A stretch of DNA of 32,440 nucleotides from a virus, in IMG/VR virus record IMGVR_UViG_3300046683_000079, positions 1 through 32,440 of that record; one strand, written 5' to 3'. The notes under the pieces were generated by a model. The model saw nothing but the letters and a program-made list of their open reading frames with translations, was not told the DNA's origin and did not search any database. Of the stretch, positions 1 to 5,543 are shown piece after piece. The translations under genes and the position numbers were made by a program. Every line of letters begins with the position of its first letter. Within the stretch, counting starts at the first letter, position 1.

Positions 1-29
1 CGCGCCATTCTTTTAAACGCGGGGTTGGT

Positions 30-42
30 GCGTGACTCAGAT
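30..42. repeat. Dispersed motif, core only (#1)
   Basis: GCGTGACTCAGAT: core TGACTCA with degenerate arms; contains the GTG start of the holin candidate. Confidence 0.5.
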
Positions 43-229
43 GAATATCAATCAGGTTGCTAGCGATGTCGTAAAGGGTTTGCAGAGTGCACCGTTGCTG
101 CTAGGGGTGATAGTTCTCAATATCGTTATGGTGAGTGCCGCGACCTATTTCTTGATTAGGTTCGGCGAAGCTAATTCGGCACGCATTGAGCTTATTCTAA
201 AGAGTTGCTTGCCGTCGCCGCCGACATAG
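32..229 (+). CDS. Small single-membrane-segment protein, holin candidate
   Basis: The 65-residue product has one hydrophobic segment at about residues 22-43, a polar N-terminus and a short tail with a few charges. That size and layout suit a small phage holin, which would make the inner-membrane hole that releases the endolysin encoded at 1656. The GTG start lies inside a dispersed-motif copy and GGGG sits 7 bases upstream; ATG 42 is an alternative start. An in-frame stop at 14-16 shows the gene is not a fragment running in from the left. Holin function is inferred from topology and from the nearby endolysin, not from a recognised family. Confidence 0.5.
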   Translation: MTQMNINQVASDVVKGLQSAPLLLGVIVLNIVMVSAATYFLIRFGEANSARIELILKSCLPSPPT

Positions 230-274
230 CAGAGACAACAAGCAGGAATCGGCTCGTCAAAAATGGAGACAGTC

Positions 275-502
275 ATGTTGACGAATGATGAATACAACGA
301 GGCCATGAAGTTGCTTGCACGATTGGCCGAGCTACTGCGCAACGCCAATGGGGACAACAAGCAGGGTGTGAGTCAAACCGAAGCTGCGAGACAACAAGCA
401 GAAGCTGCGAGACAACAAGCTGAAAGCACAATTCCATCGCTTAGCAAAGCGCGACAGCATTGGCACGACACGTCTAGGCCACTCGACGAGATTGGCAAGT
501 AG
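275..502 (+). CDS. Small polar helical protein with EAARQQA repeats
   Basis: This 75-residue protein is of unknown function. It is predicted helical and carries a tandem heptad-like repeat (EAARQQA twice) in its middle, encoded by two 21-bp direct repeats. There is no membrane segment. ATG 275 is preferred over ATG 263 because GGAG lies 6 bases before 275 and nothing suitable precedes 263. A motif copy falls inside the gene and reads Val-Ser-Gln-Thr just before the repeat. It lies between the holin candidate and other small genes ahead of the endolysin. A spanin role was considered, but there is no membrane anchor or lipobox. Confidence 0.6.
   Translation: MLTNDEYNEAMKLLARLAELLRNANGDNKQGVSQTEAARQQAEAARQQAESTIPSLSKARQHWHDTSRPLDEIGK
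366..378. repeat. Dispersed motif (#2)
   Basis: GTGTGAGTCAAAC, the commonest form; inside the gene 275-502, reading Val-Ser-Gln-Thr. Confidence 0.9.
379..420 (+). repeat. 21-bp tandem repeat coding EAARQQA
   Basis: Two consecutive, almost identical 21-bp units starting GAAGCTGCGAGACAACAAGC. A shorter relative (GAGACAACAAGCAG) stands at about 231-244 before the gene, suggesting local slippage or duplication. Confidence 0.7.
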
Positions 503-551
503 CAAGCGAGTGTGCCATCACCAATCGACGGCAAACGATAAAGGATGCAAA

Positions 552-758
552 ATGACCAATTTCAAAAGCGATCTAATTGACGTGCTAGTTGAGAAGCACG
601 CAGAGACAGAAAAGGCAGTTCTTGTGTCCGAAACAGGAGACAAGGACGACGCTGAATGGCTCCCCAAAAGCCAGATTGAAATCGAGCCATCAACGAAAAA
701 AGGACAATTTACAGTCACAATGCCTGAGTGGCTAGCAAAAGAGAAAGGTTTCGTATGA
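552..758 (+). CDS. Small hypothetical phage protein
   Basis: The 68-residue acidic and lysine-rich protein matches no family I know. Its C-terminal half (residues about 35-68) alternates charged and hydrophobic residues in a way that suggests beta strands, and it ends MPEWLAKEKGFV. ATG 552 is chosen because AAGGA sits 6 bases before it; the frame is open upstream but without a better site. Its TGA stop overlaps the ATG of the next gene (ATGA), and both lie inside a dispersed-motif copy, so the two genes are probably translationally coupled. Confidence 0.6.
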   Translation: MTNFKSDLIDVLVEKHAETEKAVLVSETGDKDDAEWLPKSQIEIEPSTKKGQFTVTMPEWLAKEKGFV

Positions 759-765
759 CTCAAAC
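753..765. repeat. Dispersed motif over an ATGA stop-start overlap (#3)
   Basis: GTATGACTCAAAC; holds both the TGA of the gene ending 758 and the ATG of the gene at 755. Confidence 0.9.
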
Positions 766-1000
766 CAGGCCGAAAACGTGGAGATGGACCCCCACAAGTG
801 ACGTGATTATGCTCCGTTTGCGTAGTGCGTATGCAGACGGAGCAGTCATGATTGTGCCGTTGTCACAAGATGGTCGCGATTGGGTAGAAAATAAGCTTGA
901 TCCTGTAGATGTAGGGACACTGCATCGTGTAGAAGGGAGTATAGAAGCGATGGCAGCAGTCATGCGACAGGATGGATTAGTGGTAGAAGTGAGAGGTTAG
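755..1000 (+). CDS. Hypothetical protein starting MTQT
   Basis: This 81-residue protein is not recognised. Residues about 10-80 look like a small alpha/beta fold (short strands such as DVIMLRL and AVMIVPL, then a C-terminal helix and strand). The start is ATG 755, which lies inside motif copy GTATGACTCAAAC, overlaps the previous stop and has AAAGG about 6 bases upstream. An upstream ATG (728) in frame would overlap the preceding gene by 31 bases and has no better ribosome site. After its stop comes a 119-base gap holding a strong promoter. Confidence 0.6.
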   Translation: MTQTRPKTWRWTPTSDVIMLRLRSAYADGAVMIVPLSQDGRDWVENKLDPVDVGTLHRVEGSIEAMAAVMRQDGLVVEVRG

Positions 1001-1043
1001 CAAACAAGAGTGCGTCAAAATGTCGCATGGTGATATATTTCGC

Positions 1044-1072
1044 TTGACAAGTGATATATAATATGATATACT
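1044..1072 (+). promoter_or_regulatory. Sigma70-type promoter with extended -10
   Basis: TTGACA at 1044-1049 and TATACT at 1067-1072 are separated by 17 bases, and TG stands one base before the -10 hexamer (1064-1065), giving an extended -10. This is close to the bacterial housekeeping consensus. Transcription should begin near 1079 and read rightward into the gene at 1120 and the genes beyond it. A dispersed-motif copy lies about 40 bases downstream of the expected start, where a bound protein could block elongation or initiation. It is the only near-consensus promoter I found in the + arm. Confidence 0.75.
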
Positions 1073-1117
1073 ATCACGTTTGCTTCACCAGAGGAGGGCC
1101 AGCAAGGCTTCGGTTCG

Positions 1118-1130
1118 GTATGACTCAAAC
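1118..1130. repeat. Dispersed motif over a start codon (#4)
   Basis: GTATGACTCAAAC; ATG 1120 is inside it, about 40 bases past the expected transcript start of the 1044-1072 promoter. Confidence 0.9.
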
Positions 1131-1302
1131 TCGAATGTCAGCTTTTGAAGCTCTACGTAGCTTGATAGACCTAACGAAAATGGTAAGTGAATTAGAGAAC
1201 GGAGATGAACTCAGCCTGACAAGAGCAAGAAAAGAAGCACGAAGGTTACTTAGCGTATTAGTAGTACCAGAGAAAGGAACGACAAAACATGATCCAAATT
1301 AA
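1120..1302 (+). CDS. Small helical hypothetical protein starting MTQT
   Basis: The 60-residue, mostly helical product has no family I recognise. The frame stays open upstream to a GTG at 1051 and an ATG at 1063, but both lie upstream of the expected transcript start of the 1044-1072 promoter, so ATG 1120 is the likely start. That ATG sits inside motif copy GTATGACTCAAAC. The ribosome site is poor: AAGG ends 12 bases upstream and AGGAGG ends about 22 bases upstream. Its end overlaps the next gene by 14 bases. It is the first gene after the promoter, a usual place for an early host-takeover protein, though nothing in it proves that. Confidence 0.55.
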   Translation: MTQTRMSAFEALRSLIDLTKMVSELENGDELSLTRARKEARRLLSVLVVPEKGTTKHDPN

Positions 1303-1609
1303 TCCGCTATCGCGAGAGGAATCTAAGCGCCGTTCGGCCAATTCTCTTCGCAGTGTTGTGAGTGCGTTACAGTGGCAGGTTTGTAACTTAAAAGAAAAGC
1401 CAAATAGAGTAACAGTAAGCCGTTTATGTGAACTGTTGATTAAGATAAAGCAACGGTTCGTGCCAAGCTACGACGACGCCGAAAGATTAGAAAGTAAGGT
1501 ACGTGACGCCATGGACGACGGCGAGTTCACGGTCAGTTTGGAAGGCGACAGGTTGTTCGTTTCAGGTTACATCAAGGTTAACAAGTTGAGTAAGGGAGTC
1601 ATTTGGTAA
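1289..1609 (+). CDS. Hypothetical protein, 106 residues
   Basis: This is an unrecognised basic protein. Residues about 8-65 look helical and lysine/arginine-rich, and the C-terminal 40 residues look like beta strands with a turn (FTVSLEGDRLFVSGYIKV). ATG 1289 overlaps the preceding gene by 14 bases, with AAAGGA about 10 bases upstream. It ends 13 bases before a motif copy and the leader of the endolysin gene, so it probably shares the transcript starting near 1079. Confidence 0.6.
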   Translation: MIQINPLSREESKRRSANSLRSVVSALQWQVCNLKEKPNRVTVSRLCELLIKIKQRFVPSYDDAERLESKVRDAMDDGEFTVSLEGDRLFVSGYIKVNKLSKGVIW

Positions 1610-1622
1610 CCTGTAAATTTGA

Positions 1623-1635
1623 GTTTGACTCAAAC
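1623..1635. repeat. Dispersed motif, intergenic (#5)
   Basis: GTTTGACTCAAAC, symmetric arms, extended to 15 bp by flanking A and T; upstream of the endolysin leader. Confidence 0.92.
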
Positions 1636-1639
1636 TGAA

Positions 1640-1658
1640 ACCAAGGAGAAGCAAAGTG
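1640..1658 (+). repeat. Duplicated ribosome-binding leader, copy 1
   Basis: ACCAAGGAGAAG, then four bases, then the GTG start of the endolysin gene. The same 12 bases with the same spacing recur at 2664-2682 before the next gene. A GTTTGASTCAAAC motif lies 4-5 bases upstream in both. The unit appears to be a copied gene-junction cassette of motif, Shine-Dalgarno and start. Confidence 0.7.
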
Positions 1659-2651
1659 ACACAAAACCAAACTCAAACTAGCGAGCGTCCAGTAATCGGC
1701 CATGGCGATTTTGGCTACAACGTTAAGGAAGTTCAACACGCGCTCGACATAGAAGTCGATGGCGATTTCGGTCCTGATACCGACGACGCTGTTTCGCAAT
1801 ACCAACGCGAGAAAGACTTAGACGTTGATGGCGTCGTAGGTCCGCAGACGTGGAAAGAATTAACGAGGGAGTTTGACTTACCGCCGTACCCTCCAAAGCT
1901 GCCAACGGTATTCACGCCAGAAGTCAAGCGTATGATTACTGATACTGCAATCATTCATCCTATCGCCGATTATAATTGGGAGGATAGAGGTAAGGCGCCT
2001 GCCGGTTACATTAAAGGAATGGCGCTTGCCTACGCTCAGGCGTATGTACGTTTTGGTACAGATGATTTTCTAGCGATAGAGCTAAGTAAGGCAAACACAC
2101 ACGACAGTAGCGTTGACGCTTTGGCATGGCTTGCACAAGAGTTCGAAGACGCGAACATGAGCAATTCGCAGCGTGGTAAAAACACGTTAAGGCACTTATA
2201 CGTGCTTCTAATGGGACTAGGAATGCGTGAATCGTCTGGCGAGCATTGCTGTGGCAGGGATCAGTCGGCGAGCAATACAACGTCGGACACGTGCGAAGCT
2301 GGATTGTTTCAAACCAGTTGGAATGCCAGAAGTGCGTGCACCGATTTCATTAACTTGTTCGATCAGTATGAACTCAGTTCGCCACAGGGATACTTAAGCG
2401 CGTGGGAGGAAGACGTAAGCTGTTCTCAGAGCGATTGGGACAGCTATGGCAGTGGTGACGGTTTCATGTTTCAGGAACTGTGCAAGCGTGCTCCTACGTT
2501 CGCAGTTGAAACGTGTGCAGTAACATTGCGGAATTTAAGACAGCATTACGGACCGATCAATAGAAGGGAGGTTGAGTTACGACGAGAGGCCGACGATATG
2601 TTCAAGCGAATTGAACTGATCGTCGAAGGCGAAGTTTTTCTCGGAGTTTGA
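1656..2651 (+). CDS. Endolysin: peptidoglycan-binding domain plus lysozyme-like domain
   Basis: The 331-residue protein is the likely lysis enzyme. Residues about 12-70 form a peptidoglycan-binding domain of the PG_binding_1 type, with the repeated pattern VDGDFGPDTDDAV and VDGVVGPQTW. The C-terminal two thirds carry GMRESSGEHC (Glu192-Ser-Ser-Gly) followed by AGLFQTSWNA, which matches the catalytic Glu and following strand of lytic transglycosylase or goose-type lysozyme folds. It has several cysteines (including a CC pair) and no signal peptide, so it would need a holin to reach the wall; the protein at 32-229 is a candidate. GTG 1656 is preceded by AAGGAG. Its TGA stop is inside a motif copy. 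Confidence 0.82.
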   Translation: MTQNQTQTSERPVIGHGDFGYNVKEVQHALDIEVDGDFGPDTDDAVSQYQREKDLDVDGVVGPQTWKELTREFDLPPYPPKLPTVFTPEVKRMITDTAIIHPIADYNWEDRGKAPAGYIKGMALAYAQAYVRFGTDDFLAIELSKANTHDSSVDALAWLAQEFEDANMSNSQRGKNTLRHLYVLLMGLGMRESSGEHCCGRDQSASNTTSDTCEAGLFQTSWNARSACTDFINLFDQYELSSPQGYLSAWEEDVSCSQSDWDSYGSGDGFMFQELCKRAPTFAVETCAVTLRNLRQHYGPINRREVELRREADDMFKRIELIVEGEVFLGV

Positions 2652-2658
2652 GTCAAAC
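2646..2658. repeat. Dispersed motif over a stop codon (#6)
   Basis: GTTTGAGTCAAAC; contains the endolysin TGA stop and leads into the second leader cassette. Confidence 0.92.
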
Positions 2659-2663
2659 CAGAC

Positions 2664-2682
2664 ACCAAGGAGAAGTAAAATG
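2664..2682 (+). repeat. Duplicated ribosome-binding leader, copy 2
   Basis: ACCAAGGAGAAG plus four bases and ATG 2680; second copy of the cassette described at 1640-1658. Here the upstream motif copy also contains the endolysin stop codon. Confidence 0.7.
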
Positions 2683-3192
2683 GCGACAAGAGCACAGGCG
2701 AAGCGACCACTCCCACCAGGCGTGAAGCCAACCATTTCCAATATGGAAAGGGCTAACACTGCCGATCCACACTCGTACCTAGGCAAGATTGTGAAAGAGC
2801 TAAACGCTATTGAGACACGTCTCATATCACAGAACCCCGATGCTAAAGACAACAAGGGTCGCATCATCGGCGAAATCTATCTGTGGGACGAAATCCAGAA
2901 GATCGCCAAGTCTAAATCGGACGCATTGTGGGACGCAGCAGAGGCCGAGGGCCTGCTTAAGTACGACGATCTGAGCACGGGCCAGCATCTAGTCGCGCAA
3001 AGTCCTAGCTTTGTTGTCACCGCCAGTGTGTCAGAACCAGTACGTAGGTTCGATCCTGACACGCTGGCGAAGTGGCTATTCGATAACAAGAAGATTCCTG
3101 TGATTATCACGAAGGAACAAATCGAGCGGGCCAAAATTCCCACCAAGTCGCAGACTCGCGTGGCAATCATTGAGAAGGCTGGCGATAAATGA
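2680..3192 (+). CDS. Hypothetical phage protein, 170 residues
   Basis: I do not recognise this protein. It starts with a basic, proline-containing tail (residues 1-20), continues as a helical region (30-95) and ends with an alternating strand/helix region that includes KKIPVIITKEQIERAKIPTK. It has no membrane segment or catalytic motif. Its start has an ideal Shine-Dalgarno in a leader copied from the endolysin gene, so it is probably well expressed. Its TGA overlaps the next ATG (ATGA), implying coupled translation. Confidence 0.65.
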   Translation: MATRAQAKRPLPPGVKPTISNMERANTADPHSYLGKIVKELNAIETRLISQNPDAKDNKGRIIGEIYLWDEIQKIAKSKSDALWDAAEAEGLLKYDDLSTGQHLVAQSPSFVVTASVSEPVRRFDPDTLAKWLFDNKKIPVIITKEQIERAKIPTKSQTRVAIIEKAGDK

Positions 3193-3359
3193 AGAAGATA
3201 GAAAAGTCGTTTGGGGAGGCTGTTGACGCTTTAAGGGCGTACGTAGCAGGCGACTACAACGGTTCGGCGGAAGACAATCTCAAGCTAGAAGAGTTGCTTT
3301 GGGATGTCAAATTGGCTTACTACGAACTTCCCCGTAACAAAGAGCCAAGCATCGGTTAG
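3189..3359 (+). CDS. Small acidic protein, 56 residues
   Basis: The reading frame runs from ATG 3189 to TAG 3359 and overlaps the previous stop in ATGA form. The product starts MKKIEKSFGEAVDALRAYVA and contains the acidic helix DNLKLEELLWDVKLAYYELP. It looks like a two-helix hairpin of unknown function. Support comes from the coupled start, the clean fit between neighbours and the charge pattern. It is short enough to be missed by length-filtered gene finding. Confidence 0.6.
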   Translation: MKKIEKSFGEAVDALRAYVAGDYNGSAEDNLKLEELLWDVKLAYYELPRNKEPSIG

Positions 3360-3382
3360 CTGGGCAGCGAGCCGATGCGAGG

Positions 3383-3412
3383 CGGTCGGGTAGCAATCAA
3401 GCTACCCGACCG
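3383..3412 (+). terminator. Strong GC-rich hairpin between small genes
   Basis: CGGTCGGGTAGC (3383-3394) pairs perfectly with GCTACCCGACCG (3401-3412) around a 6-base AATCAA loop. No run of T follows on either side (next bases AGCAATTG), so it is not a textbook Rho-independent terminator. It could be a partial terminator, an RNA-processing or stability hairpin, or a translation insulator ahead of the gene at 3433. The 73-base gap holds nothing else I can see. Confidence 0.6.
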
Positions 3413-3432
3413 AGCAATTGAGGAACGCAAGG

Positions 3433-3741
3433 ATGCCATTAGTTCTACAACCTACATTCAACGAGATGTCCCGACAAGAGATTGAGTCACACTTAGAACT
3501 AGTCCGAGCTAAACGCATGGCCGCAGTTGTCACATACCATGCTGGTGTCAACGCAGCCGCGAGGCACCAGATCGCAAAGTTCCAGCAACGTGTCGCGAAC
3601 GAGTATTATCAGTTAAGCAAGGCCATCACTGTATTGGACAAAGCGTTAGCAAACTGTGAAAGGCGTATGGAAAACCTCGAAATTCTCATGACAGAGGTAC
3701 AAAATGCCCAAAGTCAAATCGTCGAGACTGACAGCGAATGA
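3433..3741 (+). CDS. Coiled-coil hypothetical protein
   Basis: The 102-residue protein is almost entirely helical, with heptad spacing in residues about 12-100, and should form a coiled coil or helical bundle. No family is recognised. ATG 3433 has AGGAA about 7 bases upstream; a TTG at 3418 is in frame but lies at the foot of the 3383-3412 hairpin. A motif copy (GATTGAGTCACAC) is inside the gene. The 3' end overlaps the next gene by 38 bases. Confidence 0.6.
   Translation: MPLVLQPTFNEMSRQEIESHLELVRAKRMAAVVTYHAGVNAAARHQIAKFQQRVANEYYQLSKAITVLDKALANCERRMENLEILMTEVQNAQSQIVETDSE
3480..3492. repeat. Dispersed motif, one arm changed (#7)
   Basis: GATTGAGTCACAC inside the coiled-coil gene 3433-3741. 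Confidence 0.75.
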
Positions 3742-3952
3742 CAATAGCGTTGATGGTGAGTTCACCGTATTTTGGTGGGACTTAAGGAATAACATTTACC
3801 GGACGGCAGAGCGTGTTAACGCAATAGTGGCGATGAATGAGGCGGAGAAGTTAGCAAAGGCGAGATATGTAAAGCGTGTTATGATTACGAATGGTGAAGG
3901 CGAAACAGAGTTCGAATGGCAAAAGGGAAAAGGAGTCACACATGGAGTTTAA
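3704..3952 (+). CDS. Hypothetical protein, 82 residues
   Basis: This protein has a small alpha/beta pattern: two strands around FTVFWWDLRNN, a helix with EAEKLAKARY, then strands KRVMITNGEGE. That resembles many small phage proteins of unknown function. ATG 3704 has GAGGT about 6 bases upstream and overlaps the preceding gene by 38 bases. It overlaps the following gene by 11 bases, and that gene's Shine-Dalgarno lies within it, so the three genes are probably co-translated. Confidence 0.55.
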   Translation: MPKVKSSRLTANDNSVDGEFTVFWWDLRNNIYRTAERVNAIVAMNEAEKLAKARYVKRVMITNGEGETEFEWQKGKGVTHGV

Positions 3953-4217
3953 TCAGTTTCAGAAAGAGCTACGCGATCGTGGCATTGAGGGTCAGACAGC
4001 ATACATGATGACACTCATGTACGAAAGGATCATCGATTTGTCTCAGCAAGTCGTAATGGCTTCGAGGCTGATCGATGAATTAGCTACGTCATTAGGCAAC
4101 TTCGTAGAGTTGCATGAAAACACACAGCGACAGCTTAAGACGTTGATGCGTCACGGTCGCCCTGATGGCGTCGAAGTCCACAGCGTCGCGTACGACCCTG
4201 ACGAAAGTGAACACTAG
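3942..4217 (+). CDS. Helical hypothetical protein, 91 residues
   Basis: A mostly helical protein of unknown function with a methionine-rich stretch (AYMMTLMYER) and a polar, acidic C-terminal tail. ATG 3942 is chosen because AGGAG ends 6 bases before it; the frame is open upstream to 3891 but without a ribosome site. The bases between the Shine-Dalgarno and the start form GAGTCACAC, an imperfect half of the dispersed motif. Its TAG stop shares its G with a full motif copy. Confidence 0.6.
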   Translation: MEFNQFQKELRDRGIEGQTAYMMTLMYERIIDLSQQVVMASRLIDELATSLGNFVELHENTQRQLKTLMRHGRPDGVEVHSVAYDPDESEH

Positions 4218-4229
4218 TGTGAGTCAAAC
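4217..4229. repeat. Dispersed motif filling a gene junction (#8)
   Basis: GTGTGAGTCAAAC; its first G is the last base of a TAG stop and the next ATG begins 2 bases after it. Confidence 0.93.
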
Positions 4230-4231
4230 TC

Positions 4232-4744
4232 ATGAAGAAAGTATCAGGCTTTCTCACAAACGATGGTTCGTTTTTCCCTAGTGAAGACGAAGCCAGACTA
4301 TACGACGCAATGGCTGCACTCACATTTGCAGTCACCAACGTAGGTGCAAACCCCAAGGCAGTGTTCGTCATTCTCGATGGCTGTGCTGCCCAAGTCATGG
4401 AGTATCTCAATGCCAAGCAAGCCCACCAAGAAGCCGAAACAGCTAATCCACGAAGCCCAGGAGCACTCGGCCCAGTCGCAGCAACATCATCTTCTCTCGA
4501 TTACACCGACGGTAGGGGCGCACGCGAAGGCGACTCTACACCCGTATTCCAACAGTCGCCTGACAGCTATGAACATGTGCCCGACGTGGGGAGTGGTGAG
4601 CAGCCAGAAGAGATACCCAACTTCGGCTCGCTCAATGGCCCTGGAATACGGTCACGCGATGCACGAAGTGTTCGCAGCGATCCGCCTGTGGCAACTGGCG
4701 ACACGACAAGAGCTACCTGGCCACGCACGGGTGAAGGCGCATAA
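4232..4744 (+). CDS. Hypothetical protein with a long disordered tail overlapping the nuclease gene
   Basis: The first ~65 of 170 residues look like a folded small domain (FLTNDGSFFPSEDEARLYDA). The rest is rich in Gly, Pro, Ser and acidic residues and looks disordered. The last 335 bases overlap the nuclease gene at 4410 in another frame. The start has no good Shine-Dalgarno: motif copy GTGTGAGTCAAAC ends 2 bases before the ATG, as for the genes starting at 22185 and 28022. The N-terminal part is very likely real. Whether translation runs to 4744 is less sure, but the open frame has no earlier stop. Confidence 0.55.
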   Translation: MKKVSGFLTNDGSFFPSEDEARLYDAMAALTFAVTNVGANPKAVFVILDGCAAQVMEYLNAKQAHQEAETANPRSPGALGPVAATSSSLDYTDGRGAREGDSTPVFQQSPDSYEHVPDVGSGEQPEEIPNFGSLNGPGIRSRDARSVRSDPPVATGDTTRATWPRTGEGA

Positions 4745-5540
4745 ATTGTTCGAGCCAACACGTTGGGACGCCGCTTGGAAGTCTAGTATGACTCAATCTG
4801 ACACCGAGCGTGACGAATTGATGGTCCTGGCATATGATATCATTCATTCATCTGGATTCAAGGACGACCCAGGCGATCAGATTAGAACGCTAAATTCGAT
4901 GGAACTGGCGGCAATACAGTACATCGACTCGACTATGAAGTACATGGACAATTGGGAAATCTATGTCAAAGACAAAGACGATCCGCAAAGTTACGTAGGC
5001 ATTGAGAATGTCTTTGATGTGATTCTTACGTACGACGACGAGAAACAATACAGATTCATAGGAACGCTCGATGCTCTCACTCTCGATAAAGGCAGGAACA
5101 GTCGTCCGACGCTCGAGGACAATAAAACAGCTGCACGTCTTGACGATGGTTGGAAAGCGGCATTCATTCTCTCGCACCAAGTTTCGGGCTATCTGGCTTG
5201 TGCATCAGCACTACTTGGTCTTGATATACGTAACGCACGCATCCTTGGCCTCAAGAATAAACCGACTGGTAAAGGGGAAGATTATTGGACAGTCTCAACT
5301 TCCCGCACTGCTGAGGAATTTCACCGCTGGGCTTTCTGGTTTCGTCACACCGCCGATCAGTATGAGTTCTATAAAGACCATTACGAATACGCGCCAAGGT
5401 ATACTCATTCGTGCAATAGATACTTTCGGCCGTGTTCGCTTATATCGTTTTGTGGTGACACGTTCGAAGGGAGGCTGGAACAATGGGACCAAATGATACC
5501 AGCTGCGCTCTCGCCGTCGGAACTAGGTGTGGAGGATTAG
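4410..5540 (+). CDS. PD-(D/E)XK exonuclease, RecB/Cas4-like, probable Fe-S cluster
   Basis: This 376-residue protein fits the RecB-type nuclease family. From ATG 4410 it has NMCPTW (Cys57), GHAMH (His82, His85), GTLDAL (Asp221), EDNKT (Asp237, Lys239) and HQVSGY (the QxxxY motif, Gln257 and Tyr261). Near the C-terminus are Cys335, Cys342 and Cys348. One N-terminal plus three C-terminal cysteines is the 4Fe-4S arrangement of Cas4 and AddB nucleases. It would process DNA ends for replication or recombination with the ATPase gene that follows. ATG 4410 is chosen for GGAG 7 bases upstream; an ATG at 4344 is possible. There are 3 bases between its stop and the next start. Confidence 0.78.
   Translation: MPSKPTKKPKQLIHEAQEHSAQSQQHHLLSITPTVGAHAKATLHPYSNSRLTAMNMCPTWGVVSSQKRYPTSARSMALEYGHAMHEVFAAIRLWQLATRQELPGHARVKAHKLFEPTRWDAAWKSSMTQSDTERDELMVLAYDIIHSSGFKDDPGDQIRTLNSMELAAIQYIDSTMKYMDNWEIYVKDKDDPQSYVGIENVFDVILTYDDEKQYRFIGTLDALTLDKGRNSRPTLEDNKTAARLDDGWKAAFILSHQVSGYLACASALLGLDIRNARILGLKNKPTGKGEDYWTVSTSRTAEEFHRWAFWFRHTADQYEFYKDHYEYAPRYTHSCNRYFRPCSLISFCGDTFEGRLEQWDQMIPAALSPSELGVED
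4786..4798. repeat. Dispersed motif, one arm changed (#9)
   Basis: GTATGACTCAATC within the nuclease gene, reading Met-Thr-Gln-Ser. Confidence 0.75.
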
Positions 5541-5543
5541 CAT

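Noticed and set aside
145-360. - strand frame across the first two small genes
   Set aside because: It runs against two genes with better starts and lacks a Shine-Dalgarno; it looks like a shadow frame.
1051-1119. N-terminal extension of the gene at 1120 from GTG 1051 or ATG 1063
   Set aside because: The extension overlaps the -10 element and precedes the expected transcript start, so it should not be translated from this promoter.
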